Assembly: GCA_963707975.1 (NCBI GenBank)
Contig: OY970177.1
Location: 496,001-560,000, forward strand
Length of the DNA: 64,000 nucleotides
Source: CAVVXX01 sp963707975
GTDB taxonomy: Bacteria > Pseudomonadota > Alphaproteobacteria > Micropepsales > Micropepsaceae
Reading direction: 5' to 3'
Shown here: positions 15,182 to 24,010 of the stretch, piece by piece
Position numbering within the stretch: position 1 is the stretch's first letter
How the letters are laid out: the number at the start of each line of letters is the position of its first letter
Position numbers and translations under genes: made by a program
Notes under the pieces: generated by a model
What the model was told of the DNA's origin: nothing
The model's database searches: none
Seen by the model: the letters and a program-made list of their open reading frames with translations, nothing else

Positions 15182-17131
15182 TCAGGCTGCCAGAATCTCG
15201 TCCACAGCGCGCCGCGCTTGGTCGATGGCCGAGTCGGTGTAGGCGCGCGCCCCCGAATCCGAATTGGCAATGAAAATGCGACCGAAAGGCTTGCGGCCCA
15301 CCTCGTTCGGCCACTTGCCGGGCGGAAGCGAAAAATCGTCAAACAGCGGATTGAATTCGTAAGCATAACCATGTGGCCAGCGGTTCACCGTGATGGCGAG
15401 AATATCTTTCGCGGCGTCGAATTCCGTTCCCGCCAGCATGCGCGTGAGTTGATCGCGGATGTTGTTCTCGAACGTCTCGAACGGCGTAACGAGCAGCTCG
15501 GCTCTTCCCGCGCGGTGCTGGTCGCGCTCGGGCAGACCTGGCGACACGGGCGTGCGGACAAGAAAAAGTAGAATGGGATCCCTGGGTGAGCGCGCGCTTT
15601 TGTAGGCGCCGACGTCCACAGGAAAATTCAACCGGAACGAAGTGAAATATCCGCCCGGTGCCGAAATTGCCTTAATTCCCAGTTTGTGGAACGCGCGCCA
15701 GTTCTTAAGCGCCACGCTGGTATAGACCAGCGGAATCTTCACCAGCTCATGCAGCGCATTTTTTTGTTCATCCGGCAATTCGGGACTTAGATACGGGATC
15801 ATCATATTCCAGCCTGCCAGCACGCAATTGGCGGCATGCACGCGAAACACACGCCCCGCCCGTGCGTAAGCGACTTCTACGCCACGCGAACTTTTTGGGT
15901 CGCCAATATTGCGCACGCCGACGACAGTCGAGCTCAGGCGAATCGCAATCGGCGCGCGCGCGCGATTGAGTTCCGCGTAATTGGCGTGCGCGGTGACAAC
16001 ATCTTCGACCGTATGGCCCGGCATTGCTTTGGGAATAAGATCTCGCACCAGAAGCCGCGCGATAGTGGCGTTGCCGTCAGGGAAGTGGAATGTCGGCAGA
16101 TCGGGATTGTCTTCGTAACCAGCCGCCGTATAGCCCATGCGCTGGATCGAACCCTTTTCCAGATTCAACCCATCGAAGCCAGGAAGGCCGAAGCCCCAGC
16201 AGTCCAGCGCGGGTTCGGCATCGATACCGACACCCCATTCGTCGTGGGTAATGGTTTGGTAGAAGGCTAGCGTAACGGTATCCACCTTGGCGACTTTTTC
16301 CAGATAGTCGCGATAGCTCATACGCGAAAGCTTGTCTTTTTTCTGCGCCGACGTAAGGCCCGGTAAATAATCCACCTTGCCTTCTTCGACGCGCAAAATG
16401 TCGGCCTGGGTGCGCGGGCTAAGCGGCGTTTTGGCGAGAAATTTCTTCCATTGAATCGTGCCTTCCTCTTCACCCCGTATACGCCCCACCACAAGGCGGT
16501 CCGCGCCGAAGGTTTCCTTGTCGAAGAAGGTGGCGGGCGCCAAGCCATTATATATGTCCGGCTTGTCGCATTTTTTTGCGAGCGCAACAGGTTCGATGCC
16601 AAGGTATTTCAACAGGGCGGCCGCGACCGGACTGTAAGGGCGCGGGCTGTCGATGAGCTGCGTGCCGCCATTCAGCAATTCGAGATGGCCGCCCAAATGG
16701 AACTCGTTGCGCTTGGCGTGGCCGCCGAAATCGTCGTGATTGTCGAGAATGAGGATGCGCGCATTGGGCTTGGCGGCGCGGAAGAAATGCGCGGCCGACA
16801 ACCCGCTGATGCCGGCGCCCACAACAATGAGGTCATAGACTGCGTGGGTGTCTTCCGGCTTTTCGGCGTGATCCCAGAAGGTGCCATCGCGCAAACTGTG
16901 AGCAGTTTCGAACGATCCCGGATGGCTGCCGCGCATGCCATTGAGGAGCGGTGGATAATAGCCGGGGTGGTCCTGGGTGAGTGGCGCAGCCGTGGCCTCA
17001 GCGCGGGTGGAAAGCCCGCCCGAAAGCGCGCCCGCTCCGACCGCCACGCCCTGAATAAAATCACGGCGGTCTATCGCACGATCCATTCCGAACCCGCGCG
17101 GACGCTTTTTGTTCTTGTTCTTGTCGGCCAT
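15182..17131 (-). CDS. FAD-dependent oxidoreductase, spermidine-dehydrogenase-like, Tat-exported
   Basis: 649 residues. A twin-arginine signal is visible near residue 22 (DRRDFIQGVAVGAGALSGG), so the protein is probably folded with FAD in the cytoplasm and sent to the periplasm. YYPPLLNGMRGSHPGSFETA is a block I associate with spermidine dehydrogenase-type flavoproteins. The FAD site is LIVVGAGISGLSAAHFF followed by ILILDNHDDFGGHAKR; the C-terminus has GRIFIANSDSGARAYTDSAI. Such enzymes cleave spermidine to 1,3-diaminopropane and 4-aminobutyraldehyde. The next gene upstream encodes a 4-aminobutyraldehyde dehydrogenase, which fits. The closest alternative is a general flavin amine oxidase. Twenty bases separate it from the dehydrogenase gene. 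Confidence 0.8.
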   Translation of the reverse strand: MADKNKNKKRPRGFGMDRAIDRRDFIQGVAVGAGALSGGLSTRAEATAAPLTQDHPGYYPPLLNGMRGSHPGSFETAHSLRDGTFWDHAEKPEDTHAVYDLIVVGAGISGLSAAHFFRAAKPNARILILDNHDDFGGHAKRNEFHLGGHLELLNGGTQLIDSPRPYSPVAAALLKYLGIEPVALAKKCDKPDIYNGLAPATFFDKETFGADRLVVGRIRGEEEGTIQWKKFLAKTPLSPRTQADILRVEEGKVDYLPGLTSAQKKDKLSRMSYRDYLEKVAKVDTVTLAFYQTITHDEWGVGIDAEPALDCWGFGLPGFDGLNLEKGSIQRMGYTAAGYEDNPDLPTFHFPDGNATIARLLVRDLIPKAMPGHTVEDVVTAHANYAELNRARAPIAIRLSSTVVGVRNIGDPKSSRGVEVAYARAGRVFRVHAANCVLAGWNMMIPYLSPELPDEQKNALHELVKIPLVYTSVALKNWRAFHKLGIKAISAPGGYFTSFRLNFPVDVGAYKSARSPRDPILLFLVRTPVSPGLPERDQHRAGRAELLVTPFETFENNIRDQLTRMLAGTEFDAAKDILAITVNRWPHGYAYEFNPLFDDFSLPPGKWPNEVGRKPFGRIFIANSDSGARAYTDSAIDQARRAVDEILAA

Positions 17132-17151
17132 GAATGCTCCGCTCGCAAATC

Positions 17152-18579
17152 CTATTGGATTTTCACCATGACGTGACGCGCCACCGTGTAATCCTCAAGA
17201 GCATACGAGCTCAAATCCTTGCCGTAGCCAGACTGCTTGAGACCGCCATGCGGCATTTCATTGGTAAGCATAAAGTGGCAATTCACCCAGGTGCAGCCAT
17301 AGCGAAGCCGCGCGGCCGCGGCCAACCCGCGCCCTATGTCCTGCGTCCACACCGATGATGCCAGTCCGTAATCGGAATCGTTGGCCCAGTTGACCGCCTC
17401 ATCCACGTCGCCGAAACGCGTGACCGAAATCACCGGCCCGAAAACTTCGCGACGGACGATTTCGTCATCCTGGTGCGCGCCAGCCACAATAGTCGGCTCA
17501 TAGAAAAACCCGCCGCCTTTGACTGCGCTTCCACCTGCCGCAATCGAGATGTGCTTGGTGGCACATGCGCGTTCGACGAAGCCAGCCACGCGGTCGCGCT
17601 GGCGCGCGGATATCAGCGGGCCGATTTCGTTTTGCGCATCGTCTTTCTGGTTGTAACGCAGCGACGAAGCAGCCGTGGACAGATCCGCCACCAGACGGTC
17701 GTAGATTTTCGGCCCCGAATAGACGCGACAGGCGGCCGTGCAATCCTGCCCGGCATTGTAGAAGCCGAAGGTGCGCAAACCCGAGACCACGGCATCAAGA
17801 TCGGCATCGTCGAACACGATCACCGGCGCCTTGCCGCCCAATTCCAGATGCGTGCGCTTGATGGTGGAGGCGGCAGCCGCCAGCACTTTCTTTCCCGTTC
17901 CCACATCGCCGGTGAGCGAAATCATTGCGACCTTCTCATGCGAGATGAGCTTCTGGCCCACCGTTTCGCCCCGCCCGCAGATGATGTTGACCACACCTTC
18001 CGGGAAATTTTCTGTTAGATGCTTTGCCAGCTTGAGCGTGGTGAGCGGTGTTTGCTCGGATGGCTTCAGCACCACGGTGTTGCCGCCGGCGAGCGCCGGA
18101 GCAAGCTTCCACGCCGCCATCATGAGGGGATAATTCCACGGCACGATGGAAGCGACGACGCCCACCGCATCGCGGCGGATCATCGAGGTGTGGCCCGCGA
18201 TATATTCGGCCGCCACGGGCGCGTGCATGGTACGCACGGCACCGGCAAAGAAACGGAAACAATCGACGATAGAAGAAATCTCGTCGGCCAGCACCAGATG
18301 CCGCGGCTTGCCGCAATTGAGCGCTTCCAGATCGGCGTAAGCCTCGGCATCGCGTTCGATCAGCTCGGCCAATTTGAGCAGCAGCGCCGAACGCTCGCCC
18401 TGCGTCGTGCGCGACCAGCTTTCGAAGGCGGTTGCGGCCGCATTCACTGCTTCATCCACTTGCGCGGGCGATGCTTCCGGTACGTCCACGATGTGCGCGC
18501 CGGTTTTTGGATTGAGAATACGTTCGGGCGCCCCCCGCCCGCTCTCGAAACGCCCGCCGATAAGAAAAGCGGTATCCAT
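17152..18579 (-). CDS. patD: gamma-aminobutyraldehyde dehydrogenase
   Basis: 475 residues from the ATG at 18579, which has AGGAG ahead of it; the longer frame to 18705 lacks family features. Very close to E. coli PatD in wording: LINGE-like opening LIGGRFESGRG, GHTSMIRRDAVGVVASI, PWNYPLMMAAWKLAPALA, LTGDVGTGKKVL, catalytic Glu in THLELGGKAPVIVFDD, catalytic Cys in GFYNAGQDCTAACRVYS, and the ending MPHGGLKQSGYGKDLS, LEDYTVARHVMV. It oxidises 4-aminobutyraldehyde to GABA with NAD+. First gene of the minus-strand cluster; a divergent permease starts 149 bases away, so both promoters share the 18580-18727 gap, which has an AT-rich centre near 18625-18645. Confidence 0.88.
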   Translation of the reverse strand: MDTAFLIGGRFESGRGAPERILNPKTGAHIVDVPEASPAQVDEAVNAAATAFESWSRTTQGERSALLLKLAELIERDAEAYADLEALNCGKPRHLVLADEISSIVDCFRFFAGAVRTMHAPVAAEYIAGHTSMIRRDAVGVVASIVPWNYPLMMAAWKLAPALAGGNTVVLKPSEQTPLTTLKLAKHLTENFPEGVVNIICGRGETVGQKLISHEKVAMISLTGDVGTGKKVLAAAASTIKRTHLELGGKAPVIVFDDADLDAVVSGLRTFGFYNAGQDCTAACRVYSGPKIYDRLVADLSTAASSLRYNQKDDAQNEIGPLISARQRDRVAGFVERACATKHISIAAGGSAVKGGGFFYEPTIVAGAHQDDEIVRREVFGPVISVTRFGDVDEAVNWANDSDYGLASSVWTQDIGRGLAAAARLRYGCTWVNCHFMLTNEMPHGGLKQSGYGKDLSSYALEDYTVARHVMVKIQ

Positions 18580-18727
18580 AGTGTTGTCTCCTGGGCGGTG
18601 AGGTGGTTCCGAGCGTGGGCCGTGCATGTTATATATATAGTCTAGCTTCCGCAACTCCCCGCCCGCTAATGCGGCAGTCAATGCGATTTTTCCACACAAC
18701 TTCACGAAACGAAAATCGAGACGCCGG

Positions 18728-20212
18728 ATGAAAACTGACGGTTCAAAGCCAACGGCCGATACCGCCGACGCCAGGCAGCTGAGCGCGCTCGGCTACACCG
18801 CGAAATTCGACCGCTCGATGAGCCTGTGGGAAAATTTCGCGCTGGGATTCACCTATCTCTCGCCCGTTGTTGGCGTCTATTCGGTCTTCGATGTCGGCAT
18901 GAGCACGGGCGGGCCGCCAATGCTGTGGTCGTATTTCATTGTGGCCTTCGGGCAGTTCTTGGTGTGCCTGATTTTCTGCGAGGTGGTGTCGCAGTTTCCG
19001 ATCTCGGGCGGGCTTTATCCCTGGGCACGCCGGCTGGTTGGCAAGCGCTGGGCGTGGATGGCCGGATGGATCTATGGCTGGGCACTTTTCACCACAATCG
19101 CCGCGGTCGCGGTGGGCGCTGGGCCGTTTCTGGCGACACTCTTGGGTTTCGAAGGAACCCCTTTCATTACCACCGTGATCGCGATTGCGCTGGTGGTCCT
19201 CTCTACGCTGGTCAATCTTGCGGGCACCAAATTGCTCGCGCGCGTCGCTATGTTCGGCTTCATCTGCGAGATCATCGGCGCCATTGTGGTGGGCACCTAT
19301 CTGCTGGTGTTCGAGCGTCATCAGCCCTTCGGTGTCGTGTTCAACACATTTGGCATTCTGCAAAACGGCGCCTATTGGCCGGCCTTCCTGGCGGCCGCCG
19401 TCACAGGTCTTTTCACCTGCTACGGCTTCGAGGCCTGCGGCGACGTGGCCGAAGAAACGCCCAATCCCGGCGTCAACATTCCGCGCGCCATGCGCATGAC
19501 CATCTATGTCGGCATGGCGGCGGCGGCCTTCGTCTGCTTTGCGCTGATCTTGGCGCTGCCCGATATCCCCGCCGTCGTTTCGGGCAAGATCGCCGATCCA
19601 GTGGAGCAATTGCTGTTGGGCGCATTCGGCTCCATCGGCGCAAAACTGGTCGTGCTTGTGGTGATGGTTTCTTTCTTGTCGTGCATTCTGAGCTTGCAGG
19701 CGGCGACCAGCCGGCTGGTGTTCGCCTATGCGCGCGACAAGATGATCGCAGGCAGCGATGCCTTGAGCAAAGTTTCGGCTTCGCACCACGTGCCCGCCAA
19801 CGCGCTGGTGCTTTCGGGCGTCGTCACCGCACTCATCATTTGCCTAGGCCTGTTTTTCCAAAACGCCATCGCCACCATTGTGGCTTCCGCCATTATCGGC
19901 ATCTATGCCGCGTTCCAGATGATCGTGCTGGGTGCGTTAAGCGCGAGGCTGAAAGGTTGGAAACCGGCCGGCAAATTCATGCTTGGGCGTGCTGGCATGG
20001 TCGTCAATATCGTGGCGCTTGTTTATGGTATCGGCGCCATCGCCGACATGATATGGCCGCGTACACCCGCTGCGCCTTGGTACATCAATTATTCCATGAG
20101 CCTCACATGGATCGTCATTATCGGCATTGGCGCGCTCTATATGGCCATTGCACGGCCCTATGACCGCGGCACGGCGCCCGCAGGTGATGCCTGGAAACTC
20201 GTCAAGGCCTGA
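18728..20212 (+). CDS. APC family permease (amino acid/GABA type)
   Basis: 494 residues, about twelve helices. LGYTAKFDRSMSLWENFALGFTYLSPVVGVYSVF is the opening seen in GABA/amino-acid permeases of the ACT subfamily, with the helix 1 break at G-F-T-Y-L-S-P. The helix 6 motif CYGFEACGDVAEETPNPG is a strong APC-superfamily mark, and PRAM follows it. Divergent from the aminobutyraldehyde dehydrogenase, so probably part of the same use pathway, bringing in a polyamine, GABA or a related amine. It is followed after 29 bases by a small secreted protein. Confidence 0.87.
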   Translation: MKTDGSKPTADTADARQLSALGYTAKFDRSMSLWENFALGFTYLSPVVGVYSVFDVGMSTGGPPMLWSYFIVAFGQFLVCLIFCEVVSQFPISGGLYPWARRLVGKRWAWMAGWIYGWALFTTIAAVAVGAGPFLATLLGFEGTPFITTVIAIALVVLSTLVNLAGTKLLARVAMFGFICEIIGAIVVGTYLLVFERHQPFGVVFNTFGILQNGAYWPAFLAAAVTGLFTCYGFEACGDVAEETPNPGVNIPRAMRMTIYVGMAAAAFVCFALILALPDIPAVVSGKIADPVEQLLLGAFGSIGAKLVVLVVMVSFLSCILSLQAATSRLVFAYARDKMIAGSDALSKVSASHHVPANALVLSGVVTALIICLGLFFQNAIATIVASAIIGIYAAFQMIVLGALSARLKGWKPAGKFMLGRAGMVVNIVALVYGIGAIADMIWPRTPAAPWYINYSMSLTWIVIIGIGALYMAIARPYDRGTAPAGDAWKLVKA

Positions 20213-20241
20213 AATTCAAAACAATGTAACGGAGAACAACC

Positions 20242-20709
20242 ATGCGAAAATCGTCTTATGGCAAGCTCGCTGTTTTCCCTTTGGCATTGCTGCTAGCAAA
20301 TTTTTCGACTGCGCTTGCCGCGCCCACTGAGAAACTTCACGTGCTCGAACATGCGGTCTCTGACCAGACGGCGCACATCGGCAAGGCGGCCGACAACCGC
20401 GGCGATGTACTGACCTTCGCGAACGATGTGTTCGATGCCGCGAACAAGACCAAGGTCGGCAGGGATCAGGGCTTCTGCATTCGCATCACGGTGGGTAAGG
20501 CCGATGAGTGCCTGTGGACGCTAATGCTTGCAGGCGGCCAGATCACAGTCGAAGGGCCCTATCTCGACGCAGGCGATTCCGTTCTCGCGGTGACAGGCGG
20601 CACGGGCAAATACGCCGATGTGCGCGGGCAAATGACGCTGCATTCGCGTGACGCCAAGGGAACCGAATACGATTTCAATTATACGCTCGAGCATTCGGCC
20701 AAGCACTAA
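20242..20709 (+). CDS. secreted allene-oxide-cyclase-like barrel protein
   Basis: 155 residues with a signal peptide (LAVFPLALLLANFSTALA, cut before APTEKLH). The mature part reads like the AOC-barrel/dirigent fold: GDVLTFANDVFDAANKTKVG, GFCIRITVGKADECLWTLML, QITVEGPY, LAVTGGTGKYADVRGQM. In plants this barrel serves cyclases and dirigent proteins; bacterial members are mostly undescribed. Two cysteines (in GFCIRI and DECLW) could form a disulfide in the periplasm. It follows the APC permease by 29 bases with GGAGA ahead of its ATG, so it is likely co-transcribed. Role in the amine locus unknown. Confidence 0.7.
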   Translation: MRKSSYGKLAVFPLALLLANFSTALAAPTEKLHVLEHAVSDQTAHIGKAADNRGDVLTFANDVFDAANKTKVGRDQGFCIRITVGKADECLWTLMLAGGQITVEGPYLDAGDSVLAVTGGTGKYADVRGQMTLHSRDAKGTEYDFNYTLEHSAKH

Positions 20710-20744
20710 TTCACCGGATCTTGCTGCGCGAACGCCATGAATGA

Positions 20745-21060
20745 GTGGCGCAGTGCGCAGTCTGGCCATCACTCTGCTCTACCCCCGCGCGCATCACGAG
20801 AGACCGGTTTCCGAGACTGCACGCCGAGCAAGGGGTCAAGTTCCCTGTTAAACAGGGAATTTACAGGGAATTTCGTCGGATCTGGGCCTTTTCGACTAAT
20901 TCCAGCGTGAAAATCAGCTTGTTACAGGCGCTTAGACGCTAAATTCCCTGTTCAAGAGGAACAGGGAATTTTTGCAACGGATCAGGGAATTATGGTTCGA
21001 GAACAGGGAATTTTCCTGCAGGATCAAGAACAGCGCAGAAACAGAAGTAAAATGCCGGTT
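20745..21060 (+). repeat. long dispersed intergenic repeat, copy B
   Basis: Opens GTGGCGCAGTGCGCAGTCTG exactly as copy A, has CACGAGAGACCGGTTTCCGAGACT, then a series of AGGGAATT words: CCCTGTTAAACAGGGAATTT, ACAGGGAATTTCGTCGG, CTAAATTCCCTGTTC, GAACAGGGAATTTTTGCAAC, ATCAGGGAATTATGG and GAACAGGGAATTTTCC. The words appear on both strands and form small hairpins. It separates the AOC-like gene from small membrane protein B. Confidence 0.75.
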
Positions 21061-21125
21061 GTCGCGATCGAGCAGCAAATCTTCTGCGCAAACTAGGCTC
21101 GCGGTAGCGTTTGGGAGAAACTACT

Positions 21126-21461
21126 ATGATGGGTATTGGTGTGGTTATGCACGCCACGGTTATGCTGATCGTGGCTTATTTCATTTGGTTCGCGGCCAGC
21201 AAGGCGAGCGGCCTGGTTCGTGCGATCGGCATGCTGTTAGCGCTGTGGGTACTTGTGCTCACGGGAATTTCTGCTGCGTGGATGGGGAGTGCCGCATCAG
21301 GGAATGGCCCACCGTTCATGCAAATGATGCGAGAACATATGGGGGGCTGGATGCACGGTCCCGAAAGTGCAACTCAACCTGGTGCGGCGCCGACCCCAAC
21401 GCCTGCCCCTAATCCAATTGCGCAACCGAGCCCAAGCAAAGCGACACCTCCCAAGCGCTAG
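21126..21461 (+). CDS. small membrane protein with Pro-rich tail, paralogue B
   Basis: 111 residues from the ATG at 21126, with GGGAGA about seven bases ahead (a TTG at 21111 is also in frame). Layout matches paralogue A at 10845: helix VVMHATVMLIVAYFIWFAAS, link KASGLVRAIG, helix LLALWVLVLTGISAAWM, a Met/His-rich stretch (PPFMQMMREHMGGWMHGPE) and a Pro/Thr/Ala tail ending KATPPKR. Both copies follow a copy of the same long repeat and are followed by an insertion-sequence end remnant, so the unit seems to have been duplicated as a block. No known family recognised. Confidence 0.65.
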   Translation: MMGIGVVMHATVMLIVAYFIWFAASKASGLVRAIGMLLALWVLVLTGISAAWMGSAASGNGPPFMQMMREHMGGWMHGPESATQPGAAPTPTPAPNPIAQPSPSKATPPKR

Positions 21462-21470
21462 GTCAGACCT

Positions 21471-21629
21471 TTCCATTCCGAAAACCTCGTCCGGCGAGAT
21501 CCGTCCGATTTCCCGGTTCAGTCGTGACGCGGCCCCCGATCGCCTGAGAAGCTCCGCGTGTTCGCCGCTCGAGTGAATCTTGGTGGAGTGCATCACAGAT
21601 ACGCAAGAATCTAGTATTCGATACGCACA
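21471..21629 (+). mobile_element. 159-base internally deleted IS relic (MITE-like)
   Basis: The left edge ATTCCGAAAACCTCGTCCG resembles the left end of the 1113-bp elements, and the right edge GGAGTGCATCACAGATACGC plus AAGAATCTAGTATTCGATAC plus GCACA resembles their right end (GGATTGCATCACATATACGC, AAGAATCTAATATTCGGTAC, ACACA). The middle has no transposase. It is therefore a non-autonomous derivative of a related element, lying between small membrane protein B and hemN. Confidence 0.65.
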
Positions 21630-21637
21630 ACGGAAAG

Positions 21638-23002
21638 TTAGACTGCGACTGATAGGCAAATATTATCGGCCCGTTCGTAGCGATCGAATACTGAACAAAC
21701 TAGCCGCAGCGCTGCGCGGGCCTCTGGCACAACCGTGATGACATTCCCAGAGCTGACAACGATTCCGTTATCGATCAAGGGTATCAGGGCCGTGACTTCC
21801 GGACTAAAACAATCTACTGAGCAATTAAATGCGCCAGTTACACTCTCCAAATCGACCGTAAGATCACACATTAGTCGTTCAATGACCGCTGCCCGCATCC
21901 TGTGATCATCATCGAGAACGAAGCCGCGGGTCGTCGCGAAGTCATTTCCAAGAATCGATCGGCGGTATGCCGGAACACTGGCGGCGTTCTGTGCATATCC
22001 ATTTGAAAAAGAGCTGATCGCAGATGCCCCCAAGCCAATAAGTACTGGCGCACAATCGAAAGTATATCCTTGGAAATTTCTTCTTAGGCAACCTTGGGCT
22101 TGTGCAAGCGCCAGGGGGTCTGTGGCCTTCGCAAAATGATCAAGACCAATCGCAGAATATCCGTGCGAGATTAAAATCCTGAAGGCTGCGTTGGACTGGC
22201 GCAATCTCTCGCCGCTGTCCGGTAGGGATTGGTTGGGGATCAGTGCCTGATGCCGCATCCTCTCCGGCAGGTGGGCATATCCGAATACGGCCAACCGGCC
22301 CGGATCAAGTGTGAGCACCCGCAAGATCGTGTCCTCCACATATTCTACCGTCTGATGGGGCAGTCCATACATGAGGTCGATATTCAAACCCATGATTCCT
22401 GCATCGCGCAGCTCGAGTGCGGCTCGCGTCGTGAGTTCGAAGGGCTGCCATCGGTTTACGCTTCTCTGGACGTCGGGATGACAATCCTGGACGCCTAGAC
22501 TGGTGCGATTGACCCCTAAATCCACCAACCCATCGATTTTCTGGCGAGTCAGGTGGCGTGGGTCGATTTCGATGGCGATTTGCGTATCCGCAGTAAATTC
22601 AAATGACCGCCTTAGGTTTTCGCCAAGGCGACAAAGATCCTTTGGCTCTAGGATTGTTGGCGATCCTCCGCCCAAATGAACGTGCGTCACCGGATGGCGA
22701 CTAACGAGGCTCTGCGAAACCAAATCAATTTCGCGCTCCAGTAAATCAAGATAGTCCACCACCGGATCATAATGATTTACGACGCTCGTATGGCAACCGC
22801 AAAACCAGCACAAGCTGTTACAAAACGGAATGTGCACATACAAGGAGATCGGCACGGTGTCAGGCAGGCTAACCAACCAGTTTCGATACAAGCCTTTATC
22901 CACACCACTGTGAAATCGAGTCGCAGCTGGGTAACTCGTGTATCGAGGAATGCGAACCGCCAAGAGTCGAGCAAAATCCTTTGCACTCAAACTTCGCGTC
23001 AT
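21638..23002 (-). CDS. hemN: oxygen-independent coproporphyrinogen III oxidase (HemN-type radical SAM)
   Basis: 454 residues from the ATG at 23002 (frame open to 23044). IPRYTSYPAATRF opening and YVHIPFCNSLCWFCGCHT near residue 55 give the CX3CX2CXC cluster motif typical of true HemN. HLGGGSPTIL, ITTEIDPRHL-like (AIEIDPRHLT), GVNRTSLGVQD and GLNIDLMYGLPHQTVE follow as in the family, and FQGYT is present. It makes protoporphyrinogen precursor without oxygen, needed for haem in the many cytochromes nearby. Divergent from the first dioxygenase, with a perfect FNR palindrome at 23131-23144 between them, so induction under oxygen limitation is expected. Confidence 0.9.
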   Translation of the reverse strand: MTRSLSAKDFARLLAVRIPRYTSYPAATRFHSGVDKGLYRNWLVSLPDTVPISLYVHIPFCNSLCWFCGCHTSVVNHYDPVVDYLDLLEREIDLVSQSLVSRHPVTHVHLGGGSPTILEPKDLCRLGENLRRSFEFTADTQIAIEIDPRHLTRQKIDGLVDLGVNRTSLGVQDCHPDVQRSVNRWQPFELTTRAALELRDAGIMGLNIDLMYGLPHQTVEYVEDTILRVLTLDPGRLAVFGYAHLPERMRHQALIPNQSLPDSGERLRQSNAAFRILISHGYSAIGLDHFAKATDPLALAQAQGCLRRNFQGYTFDCAPVLIGLGASAISSFSNGYAQNAASVPAYRRSILGNDFATTRGFVLDDDHRMRAAVIERLMCDLTVDLESVTGAFNCSVDCFSPEVTALIPLIDNGIVVSSGNVITVVPEARAALRLVCSVFDRYERADNICLSVAV

Positions 23003-23130
23003 TAAACATCCCCCACTGCGTGTGCGGGCCGAAACCTGACCCAACGCATGCGTCCCTCAGTGACGCCCGCAATATGCGGCAACAAGAGTCACATTTCGCT
23101 AATCCGCACAGCCAAACCGGTAAGGCTGCA

Positions 23131-23144
23131 TTGATCTAGATCAA
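23131..23144. promoter_or_regulatory. perfect FNR box in the hemN/dioxygenase divergent promoter
   Basis: TTGATCTAGATCAA is the full TTGAT-N4-ATCAA palindrome. It lies 129 bases from the hemN ATG and 55 bases before the dioxygenase ATG at 23199. The same 14 bases recur at 27207-27220, flanked in both places by a preceding CA/TCA and a following TG. Confidence 0.8.
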
Positions 23145-23198
23145 TGCGCCATACCCCGCATAAGTTCGCAAAATACAACAGTCAGTAATGAGAAAGGG

Positions 23199-23942
23199 AT
23201 GCGTATGTTGCATGCCATATCGACGGCTCCGAATAGCGCAACGAGCAGAAAGGCGGCAAAAGACGGTTCGCGCCACAGGGCGACGTTCTCGACATTGGAC
23301 TCGTCCGCCATAATGAGCGCCGTGCTACAGCACGAACCCTACGATTATGCATTCGTTGAGCATGCAATCCCCCAGCGTCTTAAGGAGGTCGTGTTGGCTG
23401 ATGCGCCTCGGATCCCTGATCGCGGAAGCTACGGTTTACCGAATTTGCGTTACGGGCCTCGATTCGGATCGGTCATTGCTGATTTATTGAGTGAGCAATT
23501 TCGGCACCTGATGGAACGGAAATTTGATATCGATCTAAGCGCCAACCCTCCAGTCATATTAATGATGGGCAACACCTCGGGCCACTACAACGAAGGCTAC
23601 GCCCATCCCAATTCAAAACACAAAATCATTACAGTGATATTGGGTTTCAGTCGTGAATGGCCGTACGAGCGCGGCCGTCTTCGAGTACTAAGAAGTTCAG
23701 ACCGCGAAGACTGTGCATTCGAGTTTCCTCCTGTGTTTGGGCGAATGCTCATGTTCCGTGTGTGTGATCACTCTTGGCACGGGTTTCTGCCACAGAAAGG
23801 TCCGCGCATGAGCTTGCAATTGTGCTTCGTCGATTCCAAAGCGTATGTCCGGAAAGAATATTGGCGTCATAGTGTCAGCGCTTTCGCAAAATCTGTTCCG
23901 TTGCTGCACAACATCATTGATTGGGCACCCCGGTTGGGTTAG
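23199..23942 (+). CDS. 2-oxoglutarate/Fe(II)-dependent dioxygenase-like protein 1
   Basis: 247 residues. The double-stranded beta-helix core is visible from about residue 120: VILMMGNTSGHYNEGYAHPN with a probable first His/acid metal pair, then IITVILGFSREWPYERGRLRVLR and, near the end, MLMFRVCDHSWHGFLPQKGPRMSLQLCFV, which carries the distal His and a downstream Arg for 2-oxoglutarate. This is the prolyl-hydroxylase-like layout, but the exact first metal ligands are uncertain. The first about 50 residues look disordered. GAAAGGG precedes the start; an ATG two codons later (23205) is equally possible. First gene of a plus-strand set with a second dioxygenase and the triple-Rid protein. Confidence 0.7.
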   Translation: MRMLHAISTAPNSATSRKAAKDGSRHRATFSTLDSSAIMSAVLQHEPYDYAFVEHAIPQRLKEVVLADAPRIPDRGSYGLPNLRYGPRFGSVIADLLSEQFRHLMERKFDIDLSANPPVILMMGNTSGHYNEGYAHPNSKHKIITVILGFSREWPYERGRLRVLRSSDREDCAFEFPPVFGRMLMFRVCDHSWHGFLPQKGPRMSLQLCFVDSKAYVRKEYWRHSVSAFAKSVPLLHNIIDWAPRLG

Positions 23943-24010
23943 CTCCGAAGATTGGATGGCCCGATGTTTAGGCTTCAGGAAGGAATTGTTTTCTTGGAAG
24001 GAGCGCGCCT

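Noticed and set aside
18743..19789. 348-residue frame opposite the APC permease
   Set aside because: Its high His/Arg/Gln content is what the complement of a GC-rich membrane protein gives.
20850..21030. Regular AGGGAATT words considered as a CRISPR array
   Set aside because: The words are only 8-9 bases, occur on both strands, and the spacers are uneven and partly conserved between copies. No cas genes are present.
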